Origin: Punica granatum
Lineage: Eukaryota; Streptophyta; Magnoliopsida; Myrtales; Lythraceae
DNA length: 64,000 nt
Reading direction: 5' to 3'
Assembly (NCBI RefSeq): GCF_007655135.1
Contig: NC_045127.1
Coordinates: forward strand, 868,001-932,000
Part shown: positions 38,329 to 50,900 of the stretch, piece after piece
How positions within the stretch are numbered: the stretch's first letter is position 1
Layout: each line of letters begins with the position of its first letter
The notes under the pieces: generated by a model
What the model saw: the letters and a program-made list of their open reading frames with translations, nothing else
Told to the model about the DNA's origin: nothing
Databases searched by the model: none
Made by a program: the position numbers and the translations under genes

Positions 38329-38451
38329 CGGAAAAGTTCTGGTCGTCAGCGGGATAAGGCAAATACAATCTAAGAGAAAATGGGTGTTCAGGTGCCAAAT
38401 TCTATCACCTTCTGGTTGAGACGGGGAGACACTAAGAGGAAAATTAAATAG
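38329..38451 (-). promoter_or_regulatory. y2 promoter core and 5' UTR exon
   Basis: TATA-like CTATTTA on the minus strand at 38445-38451, about 116 bases before a CCG/GTAAC donor at 38329/38328; acceptor at 38006/38007. Same architecture as x1 and x2. Farther upstream, ACCTGCCATATATAAATA and ATGACACTTGAC (about 38935-38970) match blocks upstream of the x genes. Confidence 0.55.
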
Positions 38452-39029
38452 AACAGCACGGCGGCACATGGGAACCCGAATGGTTTTCGGTCCTACTCCT
38501 TTCCCTCAATCCCGCCCGCGTAAAAGTAGGACCCACACATCATTAGAATTTAATTGCCTGCCCAATAATCTTTGGATGCACAAAACATCTGCTCCTTGTC
38601 CGCTTATGTGAGAAATTTTATGGTCCATTCATCATAGAATATCATCACCTTTTTGGATTATTAGATGGCTAATTAGTTTTATTTTTCATCAATTACTGCG
38701 ATCCAACGGTTAAAAGATGGTTGCATTTAAGAAAATGATTCCACTGTGAAAGTTCAATTTGCGATTATCTTCTGTTTTTATGTAGCGTATATATATGTAT
38801 ATAATATGTGTATGCGTATATATGTGTGTGTGAGACAACCTATTGGGGAGATTTTTTGCGCGTACACACAATCAATATGCAAGGTGGGGGAATATCTCGA
38901 TGTGATTGGAAATTGTGGTACGATGTTATTGCTTACCTGCCATATATAAATACATGACACTTGACATATATATCCAACGTAATTCAAAATACACAGCAGG
39001 TATCATGAATGCACATATGTAATTCCGAT

Positions 39030-39064
<35 letters not shown>

Positions 39065-39357
39065 AAATTAAGAATGATACATGTAATTAATTTATATAAA
39101 TTGATTTTAATTTAAATTACAACTATATAGACACCTAGATAACATTATATTATAGAACATATATACTAGAAAAAGGTCGTCTAGCTTGTATTTAGTTTTT
39201 GAGTTGGATTTCAACTCAACTTGACTCTTTTTTCGGAGATTAAAAAAGACAAAAAAATATTTTTTGTAAATGTTGACAAATATATGGATGCGTGAGAATA
39301 AATATATATGTGTATATATATATATATATATAGATGTAGAAGTAGATAGACAATTTA
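38452..39357. other. y2 upstream region and AT repeats
   Basis: Non-coding. It holds the distal y2 upstream block and AT/TG microsatellites (38791-38832, 39031-39062, 39304-39332). No gene seen. Confidence 0.55.
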
Positions 39358-39889
39358 TGTTGAGAGTTAAGAATAGCAACCTAAGAGAAATTCCATAAGT
39401 TTATAAGAGATTGAGTACCACAACTTATCAGTTGGAACTTTTGGGTTGGAAATAGACCTAATCACTTATAGGCCCATTGGGTATTTTACATGGTATCAGA
39501 GCGGTTATGCTTCCTCGCGTTCACGTATATGGACTCACACCACACTCGGTTTAAAGTCTGTTTGGGAGGGTAGCCGAAAAATGCGCATGTGTTAGCCCGA
39601 GTGTGGTTATGTCTAGTTTGAGGCAGCTAAGAATACGCATCACGTTAAGTCAGGCCCGAGTGTGAAACTCGTGATTAGTTTGGTTTGTCCCCCATCGACA
39701 AGCACGAAAGAGGATATGCAGCTCGTAATCAGTTGTTGAGGACGGGTATTTAACGACACATGACACGTGATGGACCACACATTGCCACATGATGGCGGGT
39801 GTTGAGTGGTTGGATACCACAATCTATCAGTTAGAACTTTTTTGTTAGAGATAGGTCAAATCGCTTATACTTCCAGTGAGTAATTTACA
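39358..39889 (+). mobile_element. TRIM (miniature LTR retrotransposon), copy 1
   Basis: Two related LTRs, 39358-39490 (133 bp) and 39800-39889 (90 bp, with an internal deletion), both begin TGTTGAG and end TTACA. The primer-binding site TGGTATCAGAGC, complementary to initiator-methionine tRNA, follows the first LTR directly at 39491-39502. A purine-rich GATGGCGGG precedes the second. There is no coding region in the roughly 300-base interior. Flanks ATTTA and TTTTA could be a 5-base target duplication with one change. Confidence 0.8.
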
Positions 39890-40652
39890 TTTTATTATTA
39901 AAAAAGTATGATTGAGAAATTATTATTAAATGGAGAAAATGACAAAATAATAATGATTATAGCATTGAATTTGAGAAAGAGTTGAGTTGAGCAGTAGAGT
40001 ATAATTTTTTTATTTAAAAATCAAACGAAATATTCGTTTTATCAATGTTATCATTTACCTAATTAATAAAACAAAACAAATAAATAGAATATATATATAT
40101 AGGGATGGCTAGTTTATATATATATACACACACTAGCTAGATACTTATCCGCACTGTCGTGCAGAGTTATTTATTAGTAAATAATATTCTTATTAATTTA
40201 TAAAATTAATACATGGAATTTTATAAATTTAATCGTGATTAAATTTATTTTGAGTAGTGAACTATCATTGATAAAAATAAGTATGTAAAATACTTTTAAA
40301 AAGGTTATTTTTTAATAAAAATATATTAAAAATAAGAGGATATTAATGTATTAAAAGAAATCAATTGACTGAAAAAGAAAAAAAAATGGAGGAATTGGCA
40401 ATTTAATCAAAAGAGGGAAGTTGAGAGAGGAGAGAAAATAGGGATCGTGGGATAGTGAATAATTATTTTTGTTAATTTATAATTATATCCCTTAATTTAA
40501 TGGTTGTAATAAATCCAAATATATACAACAAGGGCAATTTCAGAATGCAATAGTTAGGGAAGCTAATCTGTTTTCACATGAAAATAATATAGCTATAGAT
40601 ATAAAGAGCTCTGTCAAGAGTAACACTCAACTTTAATTTACATTTATTATAA
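39890..40652. other. AT-rich spacer with a Helitron-type 3' end at 40137-40163
   Basis: Non-coding. On the minus strand a GCAC-loop-GTGC hairpin (40151-40162) is followed 10 bases later by CTAG (40137-40140), the arrangement of a Helitron 3' terminus. The matching 5' end is not identified; it could lie beyond the next element. Confidence 0.45.
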
Positions 40653-41360
40653 CTAGTGCTTCGCCCGTGCATTGCACGGAATCTTAACATAATTTGCTTT
40701 TCTTGACAAAGAATTATCATTAGATATAAAAATATAATTAATATACATAGAAAAAACCTAATAAAAGTTATATATTCTAACAAATAGACAATTAAAATTA
40801 TAAATTATGAGCTAGTCAAAGAAGAGAAAAATCATGTTAATAAGCTGATACTTACTCTATCCCTATGAAATAACATATAAATTAAGAGGTAACAATCATG
40901 TACGGTGTATATTTGTATATGTACGAAGAGTGCTAGATATCGTGTAGGAAATGAGATTAGGTTATCGGAAAAGTTATATAATATAAAATCGAATGATGAA
41001 GCGTATAATGAATTTTCAAAAATTTTCTATTTATAGTATTTTTAAAACATTGAATTTAGTAAAAAAAACCACATATCTCGAGGAGTTTTATTCCATAATT
41101 GAAAAAACTCCTCAATATCCTATACATACATTGAATATAGAAATATTCTTCTCGGTATTCTAAATAAGTAGCTTAGAGACAACGTACATACGAAGTATTA
41201 ATGTAAAATTGGACAAATACATGAATATTGATTTAGAATTAAATTTTCTGAGAAATCGAAAAGACGATCAATTATGAGCTGAGAACTAGCCAACGAAGCT
41301 CTCACGACTTTGTTGTTCAGCTTTTATATATTATCAATAGATAAATAGATATAAATAGAT
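40653..41360 (-). mobile_element. Non-autonomous Helitron-like element, second copy
   Basis: Related along its length to 21878-22552. Minus-strand start TCTATTTATATC..., with a short tandem duplication of the terminal motif. The 3' end is a near-perfect palindromic hairpin, CCGTGCAATGCACGG, then CTAG followed by host T. No coding. Confidence 0.65.
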
Positions 41361-42163
41361 TTCACCGAATCACCGACCGCACATGCATAGCCACTGAATG
41401 ATAATATTCTCTATGGGAGCGACATTACATGTTTGGCTGCTGCTTTCTCATATTCAAACTTCTTGTCCAACTTATTAGGTTGATAACTCGTAGTCCTCTA
41501 GATTCCAAGACGTGAAAATTCTTGTTCGATCAGGGCATCACCATCATAAGAGATGATCGGACTAATGTGTGCCGCTCAAATTATATGAAATGCGCTTTTC
41601 ACTAAATTCTTTACTATATAATATCATTCGTAAATGCATCGATGATTTCGATTAGAGGCCTCAAGCATACTGGAATATATGCTCGAGACATCAGATGTTT
41701 GCGCATGTCATGTGTTGCGACGGCAATTTTTCCATGTGTTTGGTTACTAACAAAATGGAACTTTAAAAGAATATGTATCATATCATATTTGGTTTGATTC
41801 TATGCAAGAGCATAATTGTACGTCCCTACACAAAATTTGGAACTACACAACCATCACATCCCCTGGTAATTAAGGTGGACAAATTAATCAGCATTTAACT
41901 CTACACTCAATCTAGGATTTCAATTGTTAGCTGTGCCACCTGGCTATTTGGATTTTTTTTTTGTTTCCTCTTTCTGCCCAAGGCTAGCTATTTAGATTGC
42001 ATAAATACATTATTGTTAATTTCTTCTTTATAATTTTTAAAGCAAAGCAAGATGTTACGGGTATGCCAGCTAATTGATTGATTGCTAATTGATGAATTGA
42101 TTACAGGAAGAGCTCTTCCTGTAAATTAATTAGCTAGCTAAGATGTGCCAACTTTAGCTCAGA
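41361..42163. other. Unassigned AT-rich spacer with a 24-base perfect palindrome
   Basis: No gene recognised. Positions 42101-42124 form a perfect palindrome centred on AGAGCTCT, with partly complementary extensions on both sides (TAATTGAT.. and ..AATTAATTAG). It could form a strong cruciform or hairpin. Function unknown. Confidence 0.5.
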
Positions 42164-42193
42164 CTAGCTATTTCACCAGCGCGTTGCGCGGAA
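42164..42193 (-). mobile_element. Helitron-type 3' terminus
   Basis: On the minus strand, a CCGCGCAACGCGC hairpin at about 42179-42193 is followed about 11 bases later by CTAG (42164-42167) and T. The element body would extend to the right, but I found no 5' end. Confidence 0.5.
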
Positions 42194-43689
42194 ATATCAC
42201 TCTTAACAGGATAAATAGTATTTAAATGGGTCCCCGAACATTTAATTAATTTATAATTATAGCATCAACTCTTTAATTATTTTCAAGTTAAACATAAATA
42301 AATAAAAATGTTAAATTCAACATACTAGATAAGCACTATTTAATATTTTATTTTATATACAGGAATGAAACTTTATTCACTTAAAAGGCATTAATATATA
42401 TATATATATTTATTATTGGTACGATACCTTAAAAATTATAAATTATTCTTTTCAATGTGAATCTTGGTATTCGGAAGCTCAATTTGGGTCTCGATTAATG
42501 CAATCGAGCTGTGTCGGCCCACTAAAGGGAAAACCTCAACGTGAATTTAAAAAGTATAAATTATTTTTAACAAAATTAACGTAATTAATTAATATTTATT
42601 ATTATCCAACAATTTGGTGGTTTACTTATCATTTTAGCAATTCATTATCTGAAAATTTGCATTTACAATCCTATTCTAAATTCTTTTGCAACGCTTTTTT
42701 CATTTACTAAAGTAATTACTTAATTCTTATTTAAGTAAATGTTTTTCATCAAATAATGCCAATTATTAAGTGAAAAATCACGGATAACATATTAATTATT
42801 TGAAAATATAAATTATTATATTTTTGTGAATTGAATATATAGTTTACGGCCCTTGAATTATATATTTATTGACTAAGAGATGTTAAAATTGAATTGTAAA
42901 ATCAAATAAGATTAATTAAATTCAATAAATTGTTATATATTTCTATTTTTTTAAAACTAATATTTTATTTCGAGATACTCTTTTTAATTTTTACCGACAT
43001 TTGTTAGTTTACTTTCAGATATTAATTAAGTCGAAGTCTCGTATATAAAACTAACCAGGCCACTCCACGTGTCAAGCGTCATGTTGCTCCATGTGTCAAG
43101 CTTGACGTTACTCTATGTTTCAAACTCTCAACTCTCGACTGCATGGTTTCTCATTTACTCTATGAAGGTAGCTTCACCCACAAGGAAACTTGATCCACAA
43201 GGATTAACTCCTCGTTTCTCTCTCTGAGCTAGAAATAGAAAAATAAAAAGAAAACAATATCAAATAATCATCCAAGAAGTTGCTGACTTCTAATTAATGA
43301 TGAAATTAAATTCCCTAAAATAATAAATAATTATCTAAGTAGTTATTTTTTATAGCTTCATGCACAGAGGAATTAAGCCAGATGGCCTTCACGAATTTTT
43401 AAGTTTTGATCAATAAAAAAAACTACAAATAATTAACAATAGATGATTAAAAATTCTTGCACAAAGAAATAAAGTCAGATAACCTTTGCAAATTTCCAAA
43501 TTTTGATTAAATGAAAAAAAATACAAATAATTAACAACAGATATTTAAAAATTTAATAAATAAGATTAGTGGGATATGAGCTAAGTTCGCATACTTATAT
43601 TAAATAATTTTTTATTCATGCAACCATATGTATATGTATATGAGACTCCAACTTAATTAGTATATTGGACTAAACTAATAAATATCATT
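42194..43689. other. AT-rich non-coding DNA
   Basis: No gene, splice pattern or element with clear ends. Around 42830-42930 it shows weak similarity to the tandem repeat that follows. Confidence 0.5.
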
Positions 43690-44262
43690 AAAAATTTAAA
43701 AGAAGTATCTCAGAATAAAGTAAATAATTTTATTAAAAATAAAAGTATGATAATTTAGTCAAACTTGATTAATCTTGAATTTGATTCTACAATTCAATTT
43801 GATCAATTCTTAGTCAATAAACATATATTCCATGGGCTATTAAACTATATAAAAAATCCAATTGACAAAAAAAGAAGAAGAAAAAGTAGTATTTATGAAT
43901 AAAGTAAATAATTTTTTAAAAATAAAAATATTACCATTTAGTCGAGCTTGATTAAGCTTGAATTTAGTAAAACTTGATTAATCTTGAATTTAATTGCACA
44001 ATTCAATTTGGTCAATTCTTAGTCAATAAACATATATTTCATGGGCCATTAAACTATATAAAATATCCAATTTGTAAAAAAAAATGAAAAAGAAGTATTT
44101 AAGAATAAAGTAAATAATTTTTGAAAAATAAAAATATTACCATTTAGTCGAACTTGATTAATCTTGAATTTAATTCTACAAAATAATTTTGTCAATTCTT
44201 AGTCAATAAACATATATTTCATGGGCCATTAAAGTTTATAAAAATCCAACTTGCAAAAACAT
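43690..44262. repeat. Three tandem copies of a repeat of about 190 bp
   Basis: Copies at about 43690-43864, 43875-44075 and 44080-44262. Each contains AATAAAGTAAATAATTTT, AACTTGATTAATCTTGAATT and TTCTTAGTCAATAAACATAT, then CATGGGC(C/T)ATTAAA. The middle copy carries an extra internal duplication of the GATTAA.CTTGAATT segment. Confidence 0.8.
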
Positions 44263-45509
44263 AATAATCAATATTTTCACATAAATTAATATGATATCCG
44301 TAATCTTTTTCTTAATAAGCGGTATTAATGTGATGAAAAATAGTTACTTGAACAAGAATTAATTAATTATTTTAGTAAATATTGAGATCTAAAAACTCTG
44401 TCTTGAATACTCTCTGAAATACACCTCTAACTTAGGTATCGGAGGGGGCTCTTGGGCAAAATCCCGAGAGTGCTTCTTGCAGGTCACGGAGCAACGGTCG
44501 GACTCGGAAGAGGACTCGAAGATCCTTCATGATGGGGAGAGGATTTCTAGCCGGACCTTTTTTCGCGCATCACTTGTATAGGGTGATATTCCAATATTGA
44601 TTCTACCAATAATAATGATAATAATAATAATAATAATAATAATAAAAGATATTCCAATATTGCTGATCATGTTTTTTGACCACAATAATATTGTTATTCA
44701 ATAATAAGCCGTTGTTGTGTCATGTTAACACCGCCAGGAAATATTTGGCTTCACACTGTGGCTCATTGCCAATTTCGACGTTGGATAGGAAATATCAAGT
44801 TATGATTCCTAATACACATAGGATGAAATTCCTGTGAAAAGGAGGAACACTGAAATCGAACCGCATCATTGATCCATCCTTTCAAAATTGCGATGCATTT
44901 GACTTGTCCTTCGTTTGGAGGATTCCACTGTACGTCTCTGTGGAAGAAGGATAAGAATGGATAAATTATATGAAAATCAAGTGGACGAGCTGAAGACGAC
45001 GAGTTGGGAGTTCGTAATAGTTCGATACGGACCATTAGCAGCGATAAGTGCCCCCATTTCACTTCACTAGTTGATGGGAGCTCGGCGGCCGCATACTCAC
45101 ACCAGTGCGGACATTCAAGGATCCGGTCCATGGGCCTGCAATATTGAACCCGCTCGGCCCAACTTACGAAAGTGTGCTGGGCCGAGGAGGCCCATTAAGC
45201 CCGTTGACTTCTCGGTCCTCGTGCAGCCATGATTATGAAGTAATTCTGAGGAGATATCAGGGGCAAAAGAGGAATAAAGGGTGAATGATCTATCGGGAAA
45301 AGCATCGCCAATCTCCAGTTTCAGATCGAGAACTCGCAGTCCCCTTCTTCTTGCCTTCAACTCCGCCTGCGTTCGGGAGCTGAGCCTTCTTCTTTCTCTC
45401 CTCTCCTATCCTCTCATCGTCTCTCTTCCTCCCTCTCCGTCGTGAGACCCTTTCCGAGGAAAGGGGAATTCTTTAGCTTGTGGGAGTTTGACTGTGATTG
45501 GTATCGAAA
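44263..45509. other. Spacer and H2A.Z promoter/5' UTR
   Basis: 44390-44580 looks like a fragment of an LTR (a rise in GC with CTAACTTAGGTATCGGAGG-type sequence common near plant LTR ends); low confidence. An (AAT)n microsatellite lies at 44608-44644. From about 45360 a pyrimidine-rich CT tract forms a probable 5' leader of the histone gene. No other gene. Confidence 0.5.
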
Positions 45510-46987
45510 ATGTCGGGAAAAGGAGCTAAAGGTCTGATAATGGGGAAATCCGCGAACAAGGACAAGGACAAGAAGAAGCCCGTCTCGCGCTCGTCACGTG
45601 CCGGTCTCCAGGTTGGCTCTCTACCCTTCCTTCTCCTTTGCTCTGTCTACGGCTCTGTAGATAATGTCTGTTCTACACACGTCTGTGGAAAATCCTGTCG
45701 GACTGAAGAAGTGCAGCGCTCAGCTTCAATTAACAGCGCTTAGATCTCTAACGATATGGTGGATTGCGTTAGGACTAGGGAAATTGGCTCGGAGTCATGC
45801 AATTGGTCAGATTTGTGATGGCGATAGCTTTGATTTTCGCTGATTTTAGTCGTACTGTGAAGATGCTGAACACTTTTCGATACCCGACAATCAAAATCCG
45901 CCGTTTGAAAGAATTTGTCAATCTAGCATACTTAGTGGCTTGATTTTGTTGATTGAAGAACTCTGCGCTGGTGGAGATATTCAGTGTCATAGCCTTATAC
46001 GTGATTACATCATGAAAGTCAATAGTCAAAGTCACCACCATTGTTTAAGTTTTAGAACCTTTCTCGTTGCCACTGTATGTTTGTTCTCACACATCGTTAG
46101 AAAAGTGCAGGTGTTACTGATAAAACAGGAATTAGCAAATGGGTAGGGAATGATACATGACAGTAACCGTTAATGACTGGCAGCAGTAAGGCTTGGCCTG
46201 CACAGTGTAGTGAGTAAGGCTGTCTCGTGTAATCATGGATATAGCAATTTGATATTCATTTGCAACTTTAGGGGACTCTGTTTAGCTGTTTGGGGGTCGA
46301 CAGGAGCTACATTTTCAGTCGTAAGATGAATTTGAGAGTCAGTATTGGAATGTGGACAGTGGAAAAGCTTGTCGAGTAGCACGCCAGAAACTCCGTGAGG
46401 ACTGAGGACCATAAATAATTACTGCAGCTGATTTTTCAGCGGAATGCAGAAGGCATGATAATGGTCGATGTCTTCCCATCTCCTTTTTTTTTTTTTGCAA
46501 TAAGTAAAAAAAAATTGATAAGTAACCGCTTCCCATCTCCTATGTTCGAAGCTCTTGATTTATTCATTTTCCAAGTTTTTTCCTTTTCCTGCTTCATCTG
46601 AATACAGCTAGCTGTTTCGGCCAGCAAACATGGGATTATGTGGGTCTTCTTTTCAGCTGTTCTGACCCTTTTGCTACATGAATGCGGCAGTTTCCAGTAG
46701 GTCGTGTCCACCGTCAGCTGAAATCAAGGGTCGCCGCTAATGGAAGGGTCGGAGCAACTGCAGCTGTTTACACCGCAGCTATTCTGGAGTACTTGACTGC
46801 CGAGGTTCTTGAGCTCGCGGGCAACGCTAGCAAAGATCTGAAGGTCAAACGTATCACGCCGAGGCATTTGCAGCTTGCGATTCGTGGAGATGAGGAGCTC
46901 GACACCCTGATCAAAGGAACCATTGCCGGTGGAGGAGTCATCCCGCACATTCACAAGTCGCTGATCAACAAGTCCTCAAAAGAGTAG
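45510..46987 (+). CDS. H2A.Z: Histone H2A.Z variant
   Basis: Two exons, 45510-45611 and 46691-46987, encode 132 residues; the intron of 1079 bases is GT-AG. H2A.Z replaces H2A in nucleosomes near transcription starts and tunes inducible gene expression in plants. The identifying features are the N-terminus [20 protein letters not shown], the H2A signature [13 protein letters not shown], the variant loop [17 protein letters not shown], and the H2A.Z docking/acidic region [21 protein letters not shown] ending NKSSKE, unlike the longer tails of canonical plant H2A. Length matches the Arabidopsis HTA8/9/11 group. The start chosen is the ATG that gives the invariant MSGKG; an upstream in-frame ATG four codons earlier is less likely. 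H2A.Z genes lack the need for histone 3' stem-loops, and none is seen. Confidence 0.96.
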
Positions 46988-47936
46988 AGTCTGTAAACCC
47001 CTTGACAATCATCATATGATAATCTTTATTGCCGGTTGGAATGTTGATGAATCAGTGTTGAGATGCAAAGACAGTCAGTCTTGTCCCTGTGTAGCAAATC
47101 TACAGAACTGTGCTTCTTTCCAGTGGGAGGAGAAGTTGTCTTTTCTTAGCGGTCTAGCTTTTGGGATATTCGAGTTGAACAATCACTAATGTAGTAGTTT
47201 TAGCTGTGTCCGGGAAGTTCTCGCTATCCTCACTCGCTCTTCTATGGTTTTCATTTTTCTTGTTCTTTCAAATTTGCTCTGATCTGAGCAACTGACTCCA
47301 TTGGATATACGGAAATATTCGATTTGTGATAGTATCAGTGATGTGGACCCAGCATAAACAAGAGGACATTTCCGTGATTTTTTTTTATTTTTTTTTATGA
47401 AATGAAATATTACCATGAGCTACAATGACGGGAATTGTAAGATATCTGAGGTTTGCAATATCCAAAAGTTGAGATCACCTTATCTGATTAGATAGCATAT
47501 CAAAGAAAAGGCTTATTTGAAGCCAAGGGTTGATCTCTTTAAGTTATATCCTTCCACATAAAACAGCAAAAACTAAGATTGACATGATATCTGAACCCAG
47601 CACAACATATGCGAAATCTTTCAAACATACAGTGAAATCGAATCCGAATCGCTTGCTTTCTATATACAGTGAAATCTAATCCAAATCGTTTCCATTCGAG
47701 AAAGAAGGTATTAGCTTTCTTCCTCGGTAAAGGGTGACCCGCTAACTTCCTGTGTGGAGCACCCATGTATGTTATATGCCTACAAAAATCTATAAGGCGA
47801 AACCTAAAGGGACAACCTATCCAGGACACCAAAACTAGAATCTTAAAGAGTATTAACCCCCCAAAAAAATAAATAAAACACTAGAATCTTAAAGAACTCT
47901 TTCGCCTGGTTATGGGACTGATGTTCCATACAACTA

Positions 47937-50900
47937 TCAGGTTTGGATCCGCAGCTGCTTCTTGAGTTCCATCATCTCCTTCGCTTGTTTCTGATCAACC
48001 GAGAGAGAGATCGAATGCAATTTAAAATTCGAGTAGTGGTAAGATTTATGAAAGGAAAGCAAGACGTTCAAATCAAATGTGACTCTTGATTATTATGGAA
48101 GTGCAGCTCTAAGCTGATACACCATGTCCCAATTGCCTTGTCTAGTTTAATGGCTTACATTACCTCATGTAGTTGCTTCCACCATCTCTCCGTTTTCTCC
48201 TGCAGGGTACGCCACTCCATGCCCATACTGTACTCGATCGTGTTTTCCTGGGAGCAATGTGAGGTCGCCACCGCGCTCCTCTTTGGGACAGAAACACCAA
48301 GAGCCAACCCAACATAATTATGTTTGTTAAGAATTGATTAGGGATAAAACGAAAATTAGAATAAAATTCATGATATATATAAGAACATCATCTGATAGAT
48401 AAAATACCGCATCTTCTGTTAGCCTTTTTGGCTTGATTTTGTAGTGGCCAATGAATAGTTTTGAATCATCAGACTTCCTCAGAGATCCGACGCAACCAAG
48501 AACAGGTCTGCATGTCCAATGAAATTTGAGCACAACACCCTTATCTCATGCTTTATTTTCATGGAAAAATATATTTCATGGCTTGATTTCATATTTTTTC
48601 GAGTTCACGGGGTAGTAATTTGTGAAAGCGGATCCGGGCTAGAGTACCTTTGATCTGTTAACATAAGGCAGCTCCTATTTAACTTGTTTATCACAGCAGT
48701 GGCTGCATACTTCGACTTGAATATCACAAAAGCTTTACCTGCATGAATCAAGTCCAATCAGGATGAATCCTTAAAGCATGTGCAGTAATTCAACTGAAAT
48801 TGCGATCGAGCTAGATCAGGATCTACCATATAGCGGACAAGAAAAAGGAGTTTGTGTTACCATCTTCGCTTCAACTCTTTCATTGAACGCAGAACGGACT
48901 ATCTCCTGAGCAACGTCAGGAAATTTGAGCTAGGCAGAATTAAAAATAAAAAAAAAAAAATTACGGAGAGAGATAAATTATGAGGACTGTTCTTTCACAT
49001 TGATGGCACAGAATGTCCGATTTTTTACATTGACACAGTAAAATTTCAATAGTGGTCTTACAAGGAAAGACTTCTAAGCTTATCTCAGGGCAAAAAAAGG
49101 TCACCTGCAACAGCTCTGTTATTGAAAGGCTTACTCGTCAAAGTGTCTAGTAACTTTTCCTCGTAGGGAAGGGGATCGATGCATACCTCTACTTCACATG
49201 ATGAATAAGTAGGGTCCAGATTGTCTAATAAGACCAGGGTGCCCCGCTCCTGAGCTTTTTGTAGTCTTTCCCTCCAAGGCTTCAAGAATAAAACATCGTA
49301 TCAAGTAGCATCCATGACGCCACCATTTATAAATTTATCGAAGGAACGAGAACGCTCGGCGTTAATTTGCATTGCGCTTACAAACGGTTTGTCTCCATTA
49401 CAAAAGCTCGGGCTGATAGGATGGTGAGCTCAATCATCTTATAAACCCATGGATTTCTTTTTAATTCTCCAAAGTGAAATTTTTTCTTAAGCTTTGACCC
49501 TCAATAATCGCCTCACGTGACGACTTGTTAACCATCACCTACCACGTGCTCTTAAACAACTGTCATCAATGACTGACCATGAACCAACTACCTCCTCTTG
49601 TGCCTAGGCAAGGAGGAACAAACTGACCACGAGGCAGACTAACTCTTTTGCACTCGAGTTTATTAACCACGAGTTCCACACTCGGATTAATCAGACATGG
49701 GGCGCACTCTGGCTGCTCTCAATACTAGGCCTAGCATAGTGAGAGTGCACACATGCGCGTAAAACCCATCCGATACCATGTCAAATTTCGATTGGGCTTA
49801 CAAATGGTTGGGCCCGTCTCCACCACAAGACCTCGAGCAGATAAGATAGTGAGGTCAACAATCTTATAAACCCATGGATTTCTTTTTAGCATTCCAATGT
49901 TAAATTTTTATTTAACCCTAGATAGACTCTCAAATCTCAAAACTCAGAAACTACAAGACTACTTTTTAAGATGGAAGGTAGCATTTGTCATTTTAAGGCC
50001 TTGCCGTATGAATGAGCAGTCCAGTTTCAGAAGAAGATGGTTTAGAACCATCAGATGGATATACTCACAGTCACAAATCTCTTGAACCAATGCCCTCCAT
50101 CCTGCAAAGAAGAACTCCAAATCAGAACTTCGACGCAGGGCAATTTGTAACCATTCAGCCAGCTAATCTCATTCAACATAAGGTGAAACAAATGCAGACA
50201 GCTGAATTTCATCCAGCATTGTGTTGCAGCTAAATGAACTGATTCTTATAAGAACTGATTCCAGACCAGCTGTGAGAAAGACAAAAGCAGCCTTAACCGG
50301 AACATTCAATTGAACAGAGCCAAACTCTAGCATTTTACATGATCCAAAAGATGAGGTTTATGACTCCTTTGTTGGAAGGGCAGTCCACTCAAGCTAAGCC
50401 CTGAATACTTACTGCATTATTGTCTGTTTTTGTTGCCTGATCCTGTTCCACTAGAGAAGAAGCTTCATTGGAATTCTTGCCCTTATCCTTTGGAAAATTT
50501 AATTGGGGAGGCTCCAGCGGCACTTGATCTCTAGTTTGGGTTACTGCAACATTGACCTCATCCGAGAACCTTACCTTCTTTTTTGACTTCTGTTTGACAG
50601 GACTTGAAGCTGAAAAGTGCGATGAGAATTTCTCTTTATCCTTTTCCTTTGGTTTTCCAGACGAGATTCTTTCCTGTACTTTATCATCTGAGATTGATTT
50701 GAACTTCAATGCGACATTCTCATTTCCTAAACATCTCACTTTGATTGGAGAAGTTGGACGAACCCACTCTGCGTGAGATGAGCAAGTTCATTGCTTTGGC
50801 ATATGACGACACCCAGAATGTGGATGACACTTCAAATGTAAATTAGGCAAAAGCAGAACTCACCTTCTTTCACCGTATGCTTATCATCATATTTCTGATC

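Noticed and set aside
39180..40035. A MITE split by the TRIM insertion
   Set aside because: TTTTTGAGTTGGA and GAGTTGAGTT...AAAAATCAAACG on either side look like MITE ends, but the inverted match is too weak to call by eye.
45775..46041. Open frames within the H2A.Z intron on both strands
   Set aside because: They lie between well-supported H2A.Z exons and show no family resemblance.
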